The notes below the pieces were generated by a model. That model had not been told where the DNA came from. It worked only from the letters and a program-made list of their open reading frames with translations, and made no database searches. A program made the translations under genes and the position numbers. 64,000 bases of DNA from NCBI RefSeq assembly GCF_002865645.1, contig NW_020194684.1, positions 5,309,952 through 5,373,951 of the forward strand. Reading direction: 5' to 3'. Below, one piece after another: positions 44,277 to 55,575 of the stretch. The stretch's first letter is position 1. Each line of letters opens with the position of its first letter. The DNA is from Hyaloscypha bicolor E. Taxonomy: Eukaryota > Ascomycota > Leotiomycetes > Helotiales > Hyaloscyphaceae.

Positions 44277-45931
44277 GCTGCGAGGTAGCATTGACCAGAT
44301 TCTTTGCTTTTCTGCTAAGCAGAGAACTTTCCACAATAATTGCAAACACTGCATAGAATGGATGCAATATGTAAACCGGATTTGAATGAAATAGCATCAC
44401 AGTCCTCAGAAATGCAAATAGACATGAGAGTTACGACATCGATTCTGATCCATGGTCAATCCCACAATTCAGCTCTTCCAACACATTCGAGTACAAAAAT
44501 TGGTCCCCCTTGTCTTCGATGCGGTGAAGACACTCATGTGCTCCACTCTCCGCTAGTTAATTGTCGAGGCAAGACCTCACATCTTTGCCCATATCCCTGG
44601 AGCATCGGCGGCTCAGAAGGAGTGCAAGTGGTGTTAACATTGAAGCTCGCAGTGACTTGAGCAGTTACAGTCCTGCAAACGAGAATCAGCAATATTCAAA
44701 AGATACGGGACAATGCAACACTTCCGAATTGCAAGGAGTATAAGTTTCAGTTAGAATCAGTGCGGTGCCATCCCACAACACTGTGAGGTTCGAGTCCTCG
44801 CATGGGATCGCAATTGTTCTGTTGACGGGCCGTCGCGCTCACACTGAGTGGAGATACTGTTGTCGGTGAAATAGAAGAATATGGAATGAGATTGGGGATT
44901 ATCGGAACAGGGTTTGAACTCTATGAATTGGATGACGGAGAAGTCAACTTTGGGACTGCAGGAGTCTTTGGTACCAGGGCAGGTATAGCTATCGATAGTG
45001 CTGAAAGACCAAGCACTAAGAGACTTGTTGAAAGCATGATTGGGTATTTAGATGTTGAAATGTTATATTATTGATGCCAAGTACAATGATTTTGGGACGT
45101 TAAAGGGTGAGTGAGCGTTGTGTGCAGCAGGTGATGGGCAGGATATTTGTAGGAAAACCTGTGCCACAAGTTATATTATTTTTGTTGGAAAACAACGTTG
45201 GTCCCTCGCTGAAATGACATTCCTTCATTCGATTTTCCACTTGAAGGTGAATCTTCAGGCCACGGGTGATATGACGAATGAAGTTTTTCCCTAGGTTGAG
45301 TCTTTCTCTTTCTCTTCCTCGTATGCGTGCAGCACTCGCCGCAACCTTTTATTTGAATAGAAATGAACTGTGTACCTCCCTTTAACCGAAGTTTTGCGTT
45401 TCATTGCAATTTGCAAATTGTGGCTTCCGCTCACGCAATGTGTTTAAAGGAATGGGCAATTGACCTGAGCTACACTTTGGCTAATTTCAGCTACTTGCAC
45501 TTTGCTAAAGGAGAGAATGATAACAATCAGTTATAGTAGACATGACCCAATCAAGTAGATGAATGTGAAACAATAGAATTGCGGTAACCTTGTCCCAGAC
45601 TTTGGTTGAGGGGCGCCGTTAGCCTCGGAGAAGGGGCTGAAGTTGGAATCAAACAATGTTCAGTGGTTGAAATCCTCACACTCCGATTACAGCGTGAGAG
45701 ATACTTAGAGTAGCATATAGGCCAGTCAGTCCTGATTTCGCATTTCTATCGTCCGTAGCTGGGCTATGCACATATGCTGACTGAGACCAGCTGCACCTGG
45801 ACACACTTTCCAGAAGATGGTCTTGACTCTGTCATACTCGAACAGACATCGGTGTGTGCCTGGTGTTTTCAAGCTGCACAGTTCTAGCAACCTCCCGCTA
45901 GTCCTTTACGGACTCATAACTAAAACTTCCT
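44277..45931. other. Long intergenic region with one tRNA-like stretch
   Basis: About 1.65 kb between convergent genes. No protein gene is supported; frames of 60-106 codons at 44340 and 44886 have no domain. Contains the Pol III-like motif pair listed separately at 44738-44810. Confidence 0.45.
44738..44810 (+). repeat. Degenerate tRNA-like sequence, possible SINE head
   Basis: A perfect B-box (GGTTCGAGTCC, 44788-44798) sits in a T-arm-like hairpin (TGAGG, 7-base loop, CCTCG). About 45 bases upstream lies AGTTTCAGTTAGAATCAGTG, which resembles a D-arm/A-box. CAGTG and CACTG can form an anticodon-stem-like pair. The acceptor stem does not pair with a matching 5' strand, so a working tRNA is unlikely. 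A tRNA-derived SINE or a dead tRNA fits better. Confidence 0.4.
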
Positions 45932-46944
45932 TCATCTCTCCCGCTGAATAATATCGCTCCTTCCTAGCGGTCGAGTTCCATCATTCAAAACCATAGCCTC
46001 TCTATGGCGTCTCCTAATATGCTCTTCCTCGGAACTTTGGTCTCTTCTTCGCCTGCTCTCAACAAACATCCCTTCGAAGTCTTCACCCGCTGTGCCTTCA
46101 CCGTCAATCATCCTGGCATCCCCCAAACGGCTCAAATCTGACTCAGTCAAGTTGCGCACAAGCTTCGCCTTGATCAATTGTGCTCTTCCTGCAGGGTCCC
46201 TGAACAATGGCATGGTGAGCTGGCTGAGACGATTGCCATTCCGGAGAGCTATCTCAAAGTTTATGCTAAACCCCGTCTCTGCTCTCTCGCCCCACGGCTC
46301 TTTTGCAAGCCAGCGCTCCACAAATCGCGATTTAACAAGTCCTTCGATCCCAAATTTGTCAACCAGCTGAATGAGTACTAACAAGCAATCTTGCTCGACA
46401 ATATCCCGCAGATGCCAGTTGTCCCATTCAGGATCAAATTCGTTGTGCGGGTAGTCTTTGATGCAGTATTCGAGACATTTGACGAGGGCCGCGTACGTGT
46501 CGGGCTTCTCAATCATCTTCACCGTGGCTAAACACATTAGTCTGGGAATCGGTGAGTTCTTGGAAGTGTATACACACCGCTATTGATCATCATAGTTAAA
46601 GCCCTGATGCCTTTCTCCCTGAGTTTGTGGTCCGGCCGTGTGATGTACCAGAATAACACATCCATCGTGGGTCCATCGTGAAGAGCTCGCTCGCATACAA
46701 TGATTGCGGTTGTCTCTTGAATACAATAGTTTGGACTATCGAGAAGTTTGTCCAAAGTACTTAGCTTTAGAGAGTCTTCGACATCTTGTGTGATGTACTG
46801 CGGCTTATTTTCAGACGGAGGAATCACAGCTGTATCGCGGTAATGGACAAGCATCTGTCGCATGACCCCAAATACTGCTAGAGTCGCAAGACCAAGCCCA
46901 AAAACAAAGAGCCTATCTTGAGCGGCAGGCGATATCGCCGCCAT
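45932..46944 (-). CDS. Conserved fungal membrane-anchored protein of unknown function, armadillo-like
   Basis: Model: complement of 45932-46527 and 46578-46944 (320 aa). One N-terminal membrane segment (RLFVFGLGLATLAVFGVM) is followed by a mostly helical soluble domain with leucine-rich helices: LKLSTLDKLLDSPNYCIQ, CERALHDGPTMDVLFWYITR and REKGIRALTMMIN. This resembles short ARM/HEAT-type repeats. A charged C-terminal tail follows (SRRRRDQSSEEEHIRRRHRE). It looks like an uncharacterised Pezizomycotina protein facing the cytosol from an organelle or ER membrane; I cannot name a function. The start is 185 bases from the divergent NOP14 start. Confidence 0.72.
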
Positions 46945-47129
46945 TTTGGTGAGACTACATTCGTGGTCGAAAGTGGTTGATTTGAGGAGCTTGGGAAGCT
47001 GGTCGAAGTTACCGAGCATCGGAGACAAGTTGATCCGTGCCGGCAACTTTTCTGCCCCCGCCTTTGATAAGATTTACGATTAAGAAAAGACTTTCGCGAA
47101 GCTCAACTGCTCTCCGAAACAACCAAGCC
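46945..47129. promoter_or_regulatory. Compact bidirectional promoter
   Basis: Only 185 bases separate the start codons of the divergent unknown membrane protein and NOP14, so both promoters must share this interval. No specific element was identified. Confidence 0.45.
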
Positions 47130-49940
47130 ATGCCTCCCTCACAACTTAAGAGGTTAAAAGCCTCTCTACGAGAGCAGGGAATTATTGGCCCCCAGCAGTC
47201 CAAAAAGCAAAAGAAGCATAACGCCCAGAATGGGGTTACCAAGGAGAAAAGAGTGCATAGGACCGTGGCACTGAATGGCATTCGAGAGCAATTCAATCCG
47301 TTTGAATTCAAGGCGCTTTCGAGGAAACCCAAATTTGAAGTCACGACAGAACATGCAGCCAAGAGTGTCATCAGAAGACCGGGTGTCCAAAAGAGTCAAG
47401 AAGAAGAAATGGTATTTATCCAAGTGTCCAGGATTCTCTCCAAATTACTTATTTTATTTTTATAGCGCCGACAAGCATATCTAGAAGAGCAACAGCGCCG
47501 GCATAAGGTTGGAGGAATTGTTGACAAACGTTTTGGAGAAAATGATCCCAGTATGACACCAGAGGAAAAGATGTTGGAACGATTCACGCGAGAAAAGCAA
47601 CTCCGGCACAAGAGGTCAACGTTTGATTTGGAGGACGAGGATACACCCGGCGAGCTTACCCATATGGGCCAGTCTCTGTCTCTTGACGGACCAGCATTGG
47701 TAGATGATTTCGACGAGAAAGATTTGGAGCTCTCGGATGCAGACGACCATCTTTCAGACGAAGAACGCCAGGCGCGGAAACGCCGTCGATCAGAACTCGA
47801 GGACGAGGAAGATGAAGAAGACGACAGTGGGGACCGTCCAGAGCGGAAGAAGTCGAAGCAAGAAGTTATGAAAGAACTCATTGCAAAATCGAAGCTTCAC
47901 AAATATGAACGTCAAGCCGCCAAGGATGATGACGAAGATTTAAGAGAGCAATTGGACAAAGAGATGCCGAATATACATGAATTACTTCGAGGGATTGCAC
48001 CGAAACGTCCAACTGCACCGCCAGCAGATATTCCGGGGATGAATCCGGATCGTGCCGCATTGTTGAATAGGACTGATAAGGTTAAATTTGATAAGGAATA
48101 TGATCTTCGTCTTAGACAAATGGCCCAAGACAAGCGGTCCAAACCTACTGAAAAATCAAAAACGGAGGAGCAAGTTGCCGAAGAGACAGCGAGGAAGCTT
48201 CAGGTGTTGGAGGCTAAGAGACTCCGCCGAATGCAGGGTGCACCTGAGAGTAGTGATGAGGAAAAGGAGAAGGGTGCTGAGCCAGACGACGAGGATGAAG
48301 AGGACGATTTTGGTCTCGGAGATGGTATCAAAATACGACCTACAATGGCTGAACTGGGCGTGGAAGACGAGGACGACTTTCTTATAGACGATGATCTTGT
48401 GGCCAGTGGCTCAGACGCAGAGTCTGTGGACGATTCTGATAATGAAAAAGAGAACGACTCTGACGATGGAGAGGAGGACGAGTTTGTCAAAGGCCTGTTG
48501 ACTGAGGAAGAAGCGAAACGACCCGAGTTCTTAACAGGAGCAAATGCGCCGATACAAGAAGTGGAAGAGCCAGCTTCGAATGGTATTAATGGTGATCTTG
48601 CCTACAGGTTCAACTGCCCTCAATCACACGACGAACTTCTCGAGATTACTGAAGGTGTGAATATTCTGGATCTCCCCACAGTGGTCCAAAGAATCAGGGC
48701 TCTCTACCACCCCAAACTTAGGAGCGAAAATAAAGGGAAGCTTACGAAGTTCTCTGTTTCTCTGGTCGATCATATCTCATATCTGGCGAACCAGGAGCAT
48801 GGGCCCCCTTTCGTTGTACTGGAGAGTATCATCCGCCATATACATTCATTGGCAAAGACCTTTCCGGTGGAAATCGCAAATTCATTTCGCCGCCACCTCA
48901 AAGAGCTCGATACTTCCCGGGCTTTATCTCTCACTCCAGGGGACTTGGTACTTCTCACAGCGGTCGGAACCATCTTCCCTACCTCGGACCACTTCCATCA
49001 AGTCGTTACTCCAGCAGTTCTTACAATGGGACGATATCTAGGGTTAAAGATCCCTCAGATACTGTCAGACTTTGCGACTGGAGCATATCTATGCACACTT
49101 TGCTTGCAATATCAAAAGCTCTCCAAGAGATATGTTCCTGAGGTTGTCAACTTCATTGAGAATGCGCTTTGCGCTTTAGCTCCGACGAAGTTGGCAGAAA
49201 TTCCTGGGTACTTTCCTTATCACGACCCAAAGTCATCATTACGGATCGAGAGTGCTCCGACCTCTACTCGACAGCTGAGATTCTATGATTGCGTTGCTCA
49301 GGACCTCTCGGAAGAAGAGGGAGAGCTGCTCAAGGCCGCAATAGTTGAGATGAATTTGAGATTGCTGGATAGTGCCGCCGAAACATGGAAGGCGAAGGAT
49401 GCATTTACAGAGGTTTTTGTGCCAGCTCTCGAAATAATGCGCCATCTATCTAGCAAGAAGTGCCGTTCCAAACTCGCTGAAAGCACCCAGGTACGTACTT
49501 CATATTATGTTGAACTTAATGCTAACCAGCCCTAGAAACTGCTCACCAAAGTATCTCAAAAACTTACGCTCCTCCTTAGCCAAGCCCGTCTTGCCCGGCG
49601 ACCTTTAGAGCTACATCACCATCGTCCACTCGCAATCAAGACATCAATACCGAAATTCGAGGAGTCATTCAACCCAGACCGACACTATGATCCAGATAAG
49701 ACGCGCACTGAGGCAGCGAAACTGAAGAAGGAGCACAAGAGAGAGAAGAAGGGCGCGATCAGAGAGCTGAGAAAGGATGCAAAGATCCTTGCCACCCAGA
49801 GCCTGAGAGAGAAGAAGGAGAGAGATGTGGCGTATGAGAAGAAGTATAAGAGGTTGGTGGCGGAGATTCAGGGCGAGGAGGGGAGAGAAGCAAAGGCGTA
49901 TGAGAGGGAAAAGGATTGGAGAAAGAAGGGGAAGAAATGA
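47130..49940 (+). CDS. NOP14: Nucleolar complex protein 14 (90S pre-ribosome / SSU processome)
   Basis: Needed for 18S rRNA maturation and small-subunit assembly in the nucleolus. Model: 47130-47411, 47466-49490 and 49536-49940 (903 aa). The N-terminus (MPPSQLKRLKASLREQGIIG) and NPFEFKALSRKPKFEV match Nop14. DKRFGENDPSMTPEEKMLERF and long acidic tracts (EDEEDEEDDSGD, PDDEDEEDDFGLGD) are typical. The helical second half ends in the basic coil KLKKEHKREKKGAIRELRKD. The last intron (45 bases) at 49491-49535 is needed to reach this tail. Confidence 0.94.
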
Positions 49941-50397
49941 GTGATGAGTGAATGAAGTTTACGACAAGTCAGGCTTTGAGACCGAGACGAGGTTGGAGTG
50001 GTCACGAGTCGTGATAGAACTGCTCTGCATCAAGATGCTCCATTTCATGCCCTAGTCCTTGTTCTGCTTCTACCTTATGTCATTGATGCTCACCACCCTC
50101 TGATTTTGCCGCGTGTTTGCATTTACCCAGGCTATACAACCCACCGATGGCTGATGAGATAGAATATCCATCACTCAAATACTGCGTCTTGTATGTCTTC
50201 TTGGTACCATCTCGCTATATATTGGGATTCATAGATCAAGCACTCACAGCCAGAATAGAATTTTCTAACGGAAGTCAAACATTATGTCATTTGAAGAAAC
50301 GCTTTTGGTAGTGAAACGTGCTAGCAGAACCATTTCGTTATAACTTCGATGTGTCATCTTTAGCTTCCTGTTGACTGATAGGTTCCTTGTCAATGCT
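49941..50397. other. Convergent intergenic region
   Basis: 3' flanks of NOP14 and the S9 peptidase gene. No supported feature. Confidence 0.4.
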
Positions 50398-52902
50398 TCA
50401 CATCCTGACTTGCGAGACACCTGCATTCAACTCTTCTTCCTCAATTCTGCTGTACTTGTTAATCCAACCCAGAACCTCCTTGTGCCAGAGTAGGGAATTC
50501 TCGGGTTTCAGTACCCACTAGTATCTCGTCAGTATGCTATCACATAACAAGCCAAATGGGCTACTTACGTGGTTTTCATCGGGAAACGTCAAGAACTTGC
50601 TATCGATCCCCTTTGTCTGCAGCACATTGAAGGGCGCCAATCCTTCCGCGATCGGCAATCTGTAGTCCAGCTCGTTGTGGATGATCAGATGCGGTGTGGC
50701 CCAGTTCTTCAGATGGCTCGCCGGATCCCATTTCTCGTAGTTCTCTCTATTGTCCCATAGCGTCCCATCGAAGTCATGATGAGGGAAGAATAGCTCCTCA
50801 GAAGAGTATTGGTTCAAAGTGCTGAACACACCATCATGGGTGACGAGTGCTTTAAACTTACGTCCCAAGGGGTGGCCTTGAATCCAGTTGACCATGTAAC
50901 CGCCATAGCTTGCACCGAGTGCTACCGCTCTGTTGATATCAACATAGGAGATGTTGGCTTCGATGTATTCGAAGCATTTGACGAGGTCGATGTACGGCCT
51001 ACCTCCCCATTGGTTCTTGATACCATTCTGGAACTCCATGCCGTACCCCGTGCTTCCCGTTGGATTCGGAGTTACTACTACGTAACCCTGTTCTGCGAAG
51101 ACTGCCGGGTTCCATCTGGTAGACCAACCTTCGTTCCACGCCCCCTGCGGCCCTCCATGAATCAAGAAAGCAAGAGGATATTTCTTGGACTTGTCAAAAT
51201 TGGAAGGTTTGAGCACCCAGGCATGCACATTGTAATCCTCCGCTCCTGCGAACCAAAATTCATCGACCTGGTCTTGTGAAAGTCCAAACGCCTTGCCCAG
51301 CTTTGAGTTGGATGAAACAAGGGAGCTTGCATCCGTCTCGGCATCCAGGATAGAATAAGTACTGTTATCCACCAGAGAATTTGAACTGATGAGAAGCTGG
51401 TTATCGGGAAGAAGCTTGGCATCAGTGACGGTACCATCACTAACAATTGCTTTCGGTAGATCTTTGGCATGGCGTGGTGATGCTGGAAGTTTGAAAAGCT
51501 TCCCTCTACCGTTTTCTTCAGCTGTCACATACAACTCCTCACCATCCTGGCTCCATGTGATTGCTTCAGGCCTCAGATCCCACTTGCCTTCTCCATCTGG
51601 TGTTCCGTAGAACTCTTGCACATTCGTAAGATCTGTGATATCTGGAATAAGAAGCAGCCGAGGTTTATCGCTCTCGTACTGAATACTCTTCATTCTTGTG
51701 AAAGCAACAGAGTTTCCATCGGGAGAGAACACCGGACTAGCGCTGTAGCCCTTCAGGTTGCCTGTCTTCACGATTTGTGGAGATGGTGCTCGAGGCTTAG
51801 TGAAATCGAGGGGAATGAAGTACAGATCAGTCTTGGTGTAGTTCGCGGCGTTAATCTTGGGGTCCTTAGCCACAAATACGATACCATTCTTGGAAGCATC
51901 GAAATCTCCTGCACCGCCAAAGCTGGAAATCTTGAGTGAGCACCATTTCATGAAGGGATTTCGTCACCGAGATATTTGGAAGGGAAGACCTTTGAATGTC
52001 TGACAACTCGCGAGACATTCACAAAGGGGAAATGAACTGGAGAGCATGCTTACGGCGGGACCGGGCTTTCCAGAGAGGAGCCAGCGAGGGCATTCCTTAA
52101 AGACCCTACGGTCATGTTGGAAAGTCCACTTGACTTCTTGATCTTCAATGTCGTGTACCAGATTGAGCTAGTATTTTCTGTCACATAGCTATCCCACTGT
52201 CTCTATCCAGTAAATTAGCTACAAAGTCAAGAACGATCTGAAGAAAGTGGGAGAAAGGGTATCTTGGCTCCAAAGAAGGAAGGACAATTGAGTCATGAGG
52301 CTTCTTAAAGGTCTCCCACGCTCACAGTTCTCACGGAAATAGGCAGTAAATAGGTATCAGAAAACCTACCACAAACAGCTTCGAGTAGACTCTACCAGTT
52401 GACTTAGGCTTTTCAGCGGTTTCTGGATTATACAGACTTCCGGAAGGAGTGGCAAGGCCGGTGACAACAAGAGCAAAAGTTTCAGGATCGATCTCCGTGA
52501 TCTTAAGGTTTGCGACTGGGCCATTGAAGGTCGTGATCGTCGCAGGTCTACCCATTAGCTTGGCATTTCCAATGAGCAAGACACAACCCACTTAAGCTCT
52601 AAGTTGTCGCCATCAGTCAACATAAGGCTTGTGGTGCCTTTCTCTCCCCCCTTTAACCAGAGAATCAGGTTCTTCTTCCCAAGCCATGTTGGCTCACTCG
52701 CTTGAGCATCACTGCTGACGAGGTTCGTCTGTCCAGTCTTGATGTCTAGAACGCGGATCTCGGAAGACTTGGAGTGAGAATTGAATGAGTAGGTTGAGAC
52801 CGTGAAGAGAGCCAGTGTTCCCTTCTGATTGGGGATGGCAGAGGAGCGGCGGGGCGCGCTGAGGAGCACCTCAGGCGTGAATTTCTTTGCACGGATTGTC
52901 AT
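50398..52902 (-). CDS. Dipeptidyl peptidase V-like S9 serine peptidase, no signal peptide
   Basis: Prolyl-oligopeptidase family peptidase releasing dipeptides. Model: complement of 50398-50517, 50569-51922, 52054-52202, 52370-52547 and 52592-52902 (703 aa). An N-terminal beta-propeller (WD40-like TolB blades, e.g. [18 protein letters not shown]) is followed by the alpha/beta-hydrolase domain: [16 protein letters not shown], nucleophile motif [13 protein letters not shown], Asp in HNELDYRLP, and His in [14 protein letters not shown] across the last intron. The protein starts [20 protein letters not shown], with no leader, so it is probably intracellular, unlike secreted fungal DppV. The 45-base intron at 52547-52592 uses branch GCTAAT and acceptor GGTAG. 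Confidence 0.9.
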
Positions 52903-53570
52903 CTTTGAGTGCAATTGAGGAACCAAGAAGCTGTAGAATTGAGAGAAGTATTCTTCCGTCTGTCAATGAGGTGATCGAGGGCGAGATGACGAGTTCATTG
53001 CTGGAACAGGCAGGCAGGTGTCAAGTTCAAACCTACCCCGCAAGGAGCCGAGTGTTCGGTGATCCCTGCAGGTGAGCCTCGTTTTTTGTTGCAGTGAATT
53101 GCTTAATGTCCTTAATATCCCGATTTGTTACGACCTTAGAGCCGTGACCTGGCTCTTGCCAATGCTGCAGACTTGATCACCAATTATCCACAGTCTTCTG
53201 CACATAGCGAGGTTGTGCTGCCCCTCCTTCCCGCCGTTTTCCTCCCCAGCCAGGATCCACCCTTGAAAAACAGGGGTTGAGGCGCAGTCCAGCCCCCAAC
53301 CTCAGCCACAATGATGAGAACGTTAACGTGACCTAAATATAATCGGTGCTACAGTATGCAGCAGTGCGACACCAACAAACAACATTGAGTTCAATATTTT
53401 TCGCGGGATTTCCTCGTTACGTTACTGTTCAGGCCAACATCAATTGTTGGGATACACTTCGCGGTCCTGTTCCTGATACGGTTTCATCCAAGTTTGCACG
53501 GGCGACTCAACGAGAGCTCTCGGAGCTGGAGCTTCAGCGCAGAACGACACCTCGCCATACACCTGTCGCA
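52903..53570. other. Divergent intergenic region
   Basis: Shared upstream DNA of the S9 peptidase and kinase genes. The open frame from 53346 merely runs into the kinase start. No other feature. Confidence 0.4.
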
Positions 53571-54857
53571 ATGGCACAGTACCTACAGGACTTCGTGTAC
53601 ACTCTTACCAACTGCTTCTCTTGTTTCCCCGGCTCTCCGCAATTGAAGATCAATAATAGAAGTTTCAAAATCCTGCGACTCTTGGGTGAAGTAAGCAGAC
53701 AGTCTCCTCAAATCGTAAGATGCTAATTGTGCATTTCTAGGGAGGGTTCTCCTATGTTTACCTAGTACAAGACACGAGCAATGAAGCGCTCTATGCGCTG
53801 AAGAAGATAAGATGTCCATTTGGACAAGAAAGCGTTACCCAGGCTATGAAGGAGGTGGAAGCTTACGCCCTCTTTTCTCCACATCCAAATATTATCCACA
53901 GCGTGGATTATTGTGTCCAGGCAGACAGGTCCGACCCAGGCGCGAAAACAGTGTATATCCTACTCCCATATTATCGAAGAGGGAATCTGCAAGATATCAT
54001 AAATGCGAACTTGGTCAATCATACGAAGTTCCCTGAGCGGCGCCTCATGGTCCTTTTCTTGGGCGTCTGCAGAGCTTTACAGGCAATGCACTACTACAAG
54101 GTCAAAGGCGGCCCTGGTGGTGCAGAGAGTCAGAAGAAGGCAAAGCAGGTCCGAGACGAGGCGGCAAAGGCAGACCAAGACCTAGACAGCGAGCAACAAG
54201 AGCCCTTGATGGAAGGAGAAGTGACTAGGAGCCAAGAGGGTGTTGCTGCCGGTGATATCAGAGCGTATGCGCATAGAGACATCAAGCCAGGTAAGCAAAC
54301 CAAAGCAAAATTCGGCTTGTCATTTGCTGAACTCTTCAGGAAACATCATGATTGACGATGACGGCGAACAACCAATTCTCATGGATCTTGGCTCATTAGC
54401 ACCCTCCCCTGTACCGATTACCTCGAGATCACTCGCACTGGCCGTACAAGACCAAGCAGCCGAGCATTCAACGATGCCGTACCGCGCTCCTGAACTGTTT
54501 GACGTCAAGACGGGAAGCGTAATTGACACCAAAGTCGATATATGGTCACTTGGATGCACTCTATACGCTTGTCTGGTTGGAAAGTCTCCATTCGAAATGC
54601 GGAGCGATGAGACTGGAGGTAGTTTGAGTCTCTGTGTCCTTGGAGGTGATTGGAGATTTCCAGACGAGGGTGCTGGAGGAAAGAAGAAGGCAACAAATCA
54701 ACAAGGCCAGAGTGAGGACAGCGAGATCAGTGAAAGCATCCGAGATGTGGTCAGGAAGTGCTTGAAAGTTGAGCCAGCAGAGAGACCAGAAGTGAACGAG
54801 TTGATTGAAATTGTCACGAAAGTTATCGATGAGTTGCCTGAAGATGGCGCTTCATAG
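53571..54857 (+). CDS. Ser/Thr protein kinase, Env7/STK16-like (NAK family)
   Basis: Model: 53571-53690, 53741-54290 and 54340-54857 (395 aa). An N-terminal Cys-rich segment (LTNCFSCFPGSP) could be palmitoylated, as in membrane-bound STK16/Env7. Kinase motifs: LLGEGGFSYVYLVQD (P-loop, joined across intron 1), ALKKIRCP (Lys), AYAHRDIKPGNIMI (catalytic loop, joined across intron 2), LMDLGS (DFG replaced by DLG, as in STK16 relatives), MPYRAPELFDV (APE), VDIWSLGCTLYA. An insert rich in Glu, Lys and Gln (about 54,110-54,250) precedes the catalytic loop. Family members act in vacuole fusion and Golgi traffic. The family call is good. Confidence 0.9.
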
Positions 54858-55100
54858 CTTTGGATACTCTTGTATACATGTTCAATAGCAGGCGTTAAGA
54901 ACTTGGCGAAGCAGAGGCTTGAGATGTATGGTGTTCAAGAGTTAGATTTCGTATCGAATTTGGAAATGCCTTCGGATTGGGATTCAGTGCTAATAATGAT
55001 GACGGTCAGATTAGGTCGAAGCCTCGAAAACCCCTACGATCTCACCAATCGGGACCCTTGTACATAAGCCATTGAGGCGAAGCAAAAAGCACATCTTTTC
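54858..55100. other. Short region downstream of the kinase gene
   Basis: No feature beyond the 3' flank of the kinase. Confidence 0.35.
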
Positions 55101-55340
55101 TCATACATCCGCTCCGCCAGTGGCCAAGTTGAGCGGTAGGGCCTCGTCAGTGAGGACGTGCTCTGCAACCAAAAACTTCTTCTCTCTGTCATTTTTGCTA
55201 TTGGTTGCTTCGTACACTTTACTCGTTCTCCCGTATCCAAGATGCGCAGCGGTAAAGGCCTCCTGGACAAGGTTCCATCTGGTTGTAGCTTGGCAGTAAC
55301 TTGACTTAATATCACTCCAAAGCGAGCTCAATTCGGTCAT
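55101..55340 (-). CDS. Possible small protein, unrecognised
   Basis: A 79-codon frame starting MTELSSLWSDIKSSYCQ and containing WNLVQEAFTAAHLGYGRTSK. Amino acid composition looks coding and possibly helical, but no domain, intron or homologue is recognised. It may be a spurious frame. Confidence 0.28.
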   Translation of the reverse strand: MTELSSLWSDIKSSYCQATTRWNLVQEAFTAAHLGYGRTSKVYEATNSKNDREKKFLVAEHVLTDEALPLNLATGGADV

Positions 55341-55575
55341 TCTATCCTTTCGGACCTCAGGCTTCAGTGTATGCTTGCACCGATACACGTAACGTTGTGT
55401 TCATCGGCATGGCCGCATGGTTAAGTTCATTATTCCATTCTCTATATAATGTTGTTCAGATGCTGCTTCTTTCTCCCAGAATTCAAGCAACTTGGGGACT
55501 TTTAGGAAGATAATCACTTTCTAGCACGTATCTATTTGACGACTCTTACATTTCCAAGCTGTTTCTAAAGCTACG
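55341..55575. other. Upstream region of the beta-lactamase-like pseudogene
   Basis: No feature seen. Confidence 0.3.

Noticed and set aside
44738..44810. A functional tRNA gene
   Set aside because: The T-arm is good, but there is no pairing 5' acceptor strand and the anticodon loop would be about 16 bases.
44886..45074. Frame starting MRLGIIGTGFELYELDDGE as an oxidoreductase fragment
   Set aside because: The GxGxxx-like start is suggestive, but only 62 codons are open and nothing after it continues a Rossmann fold.
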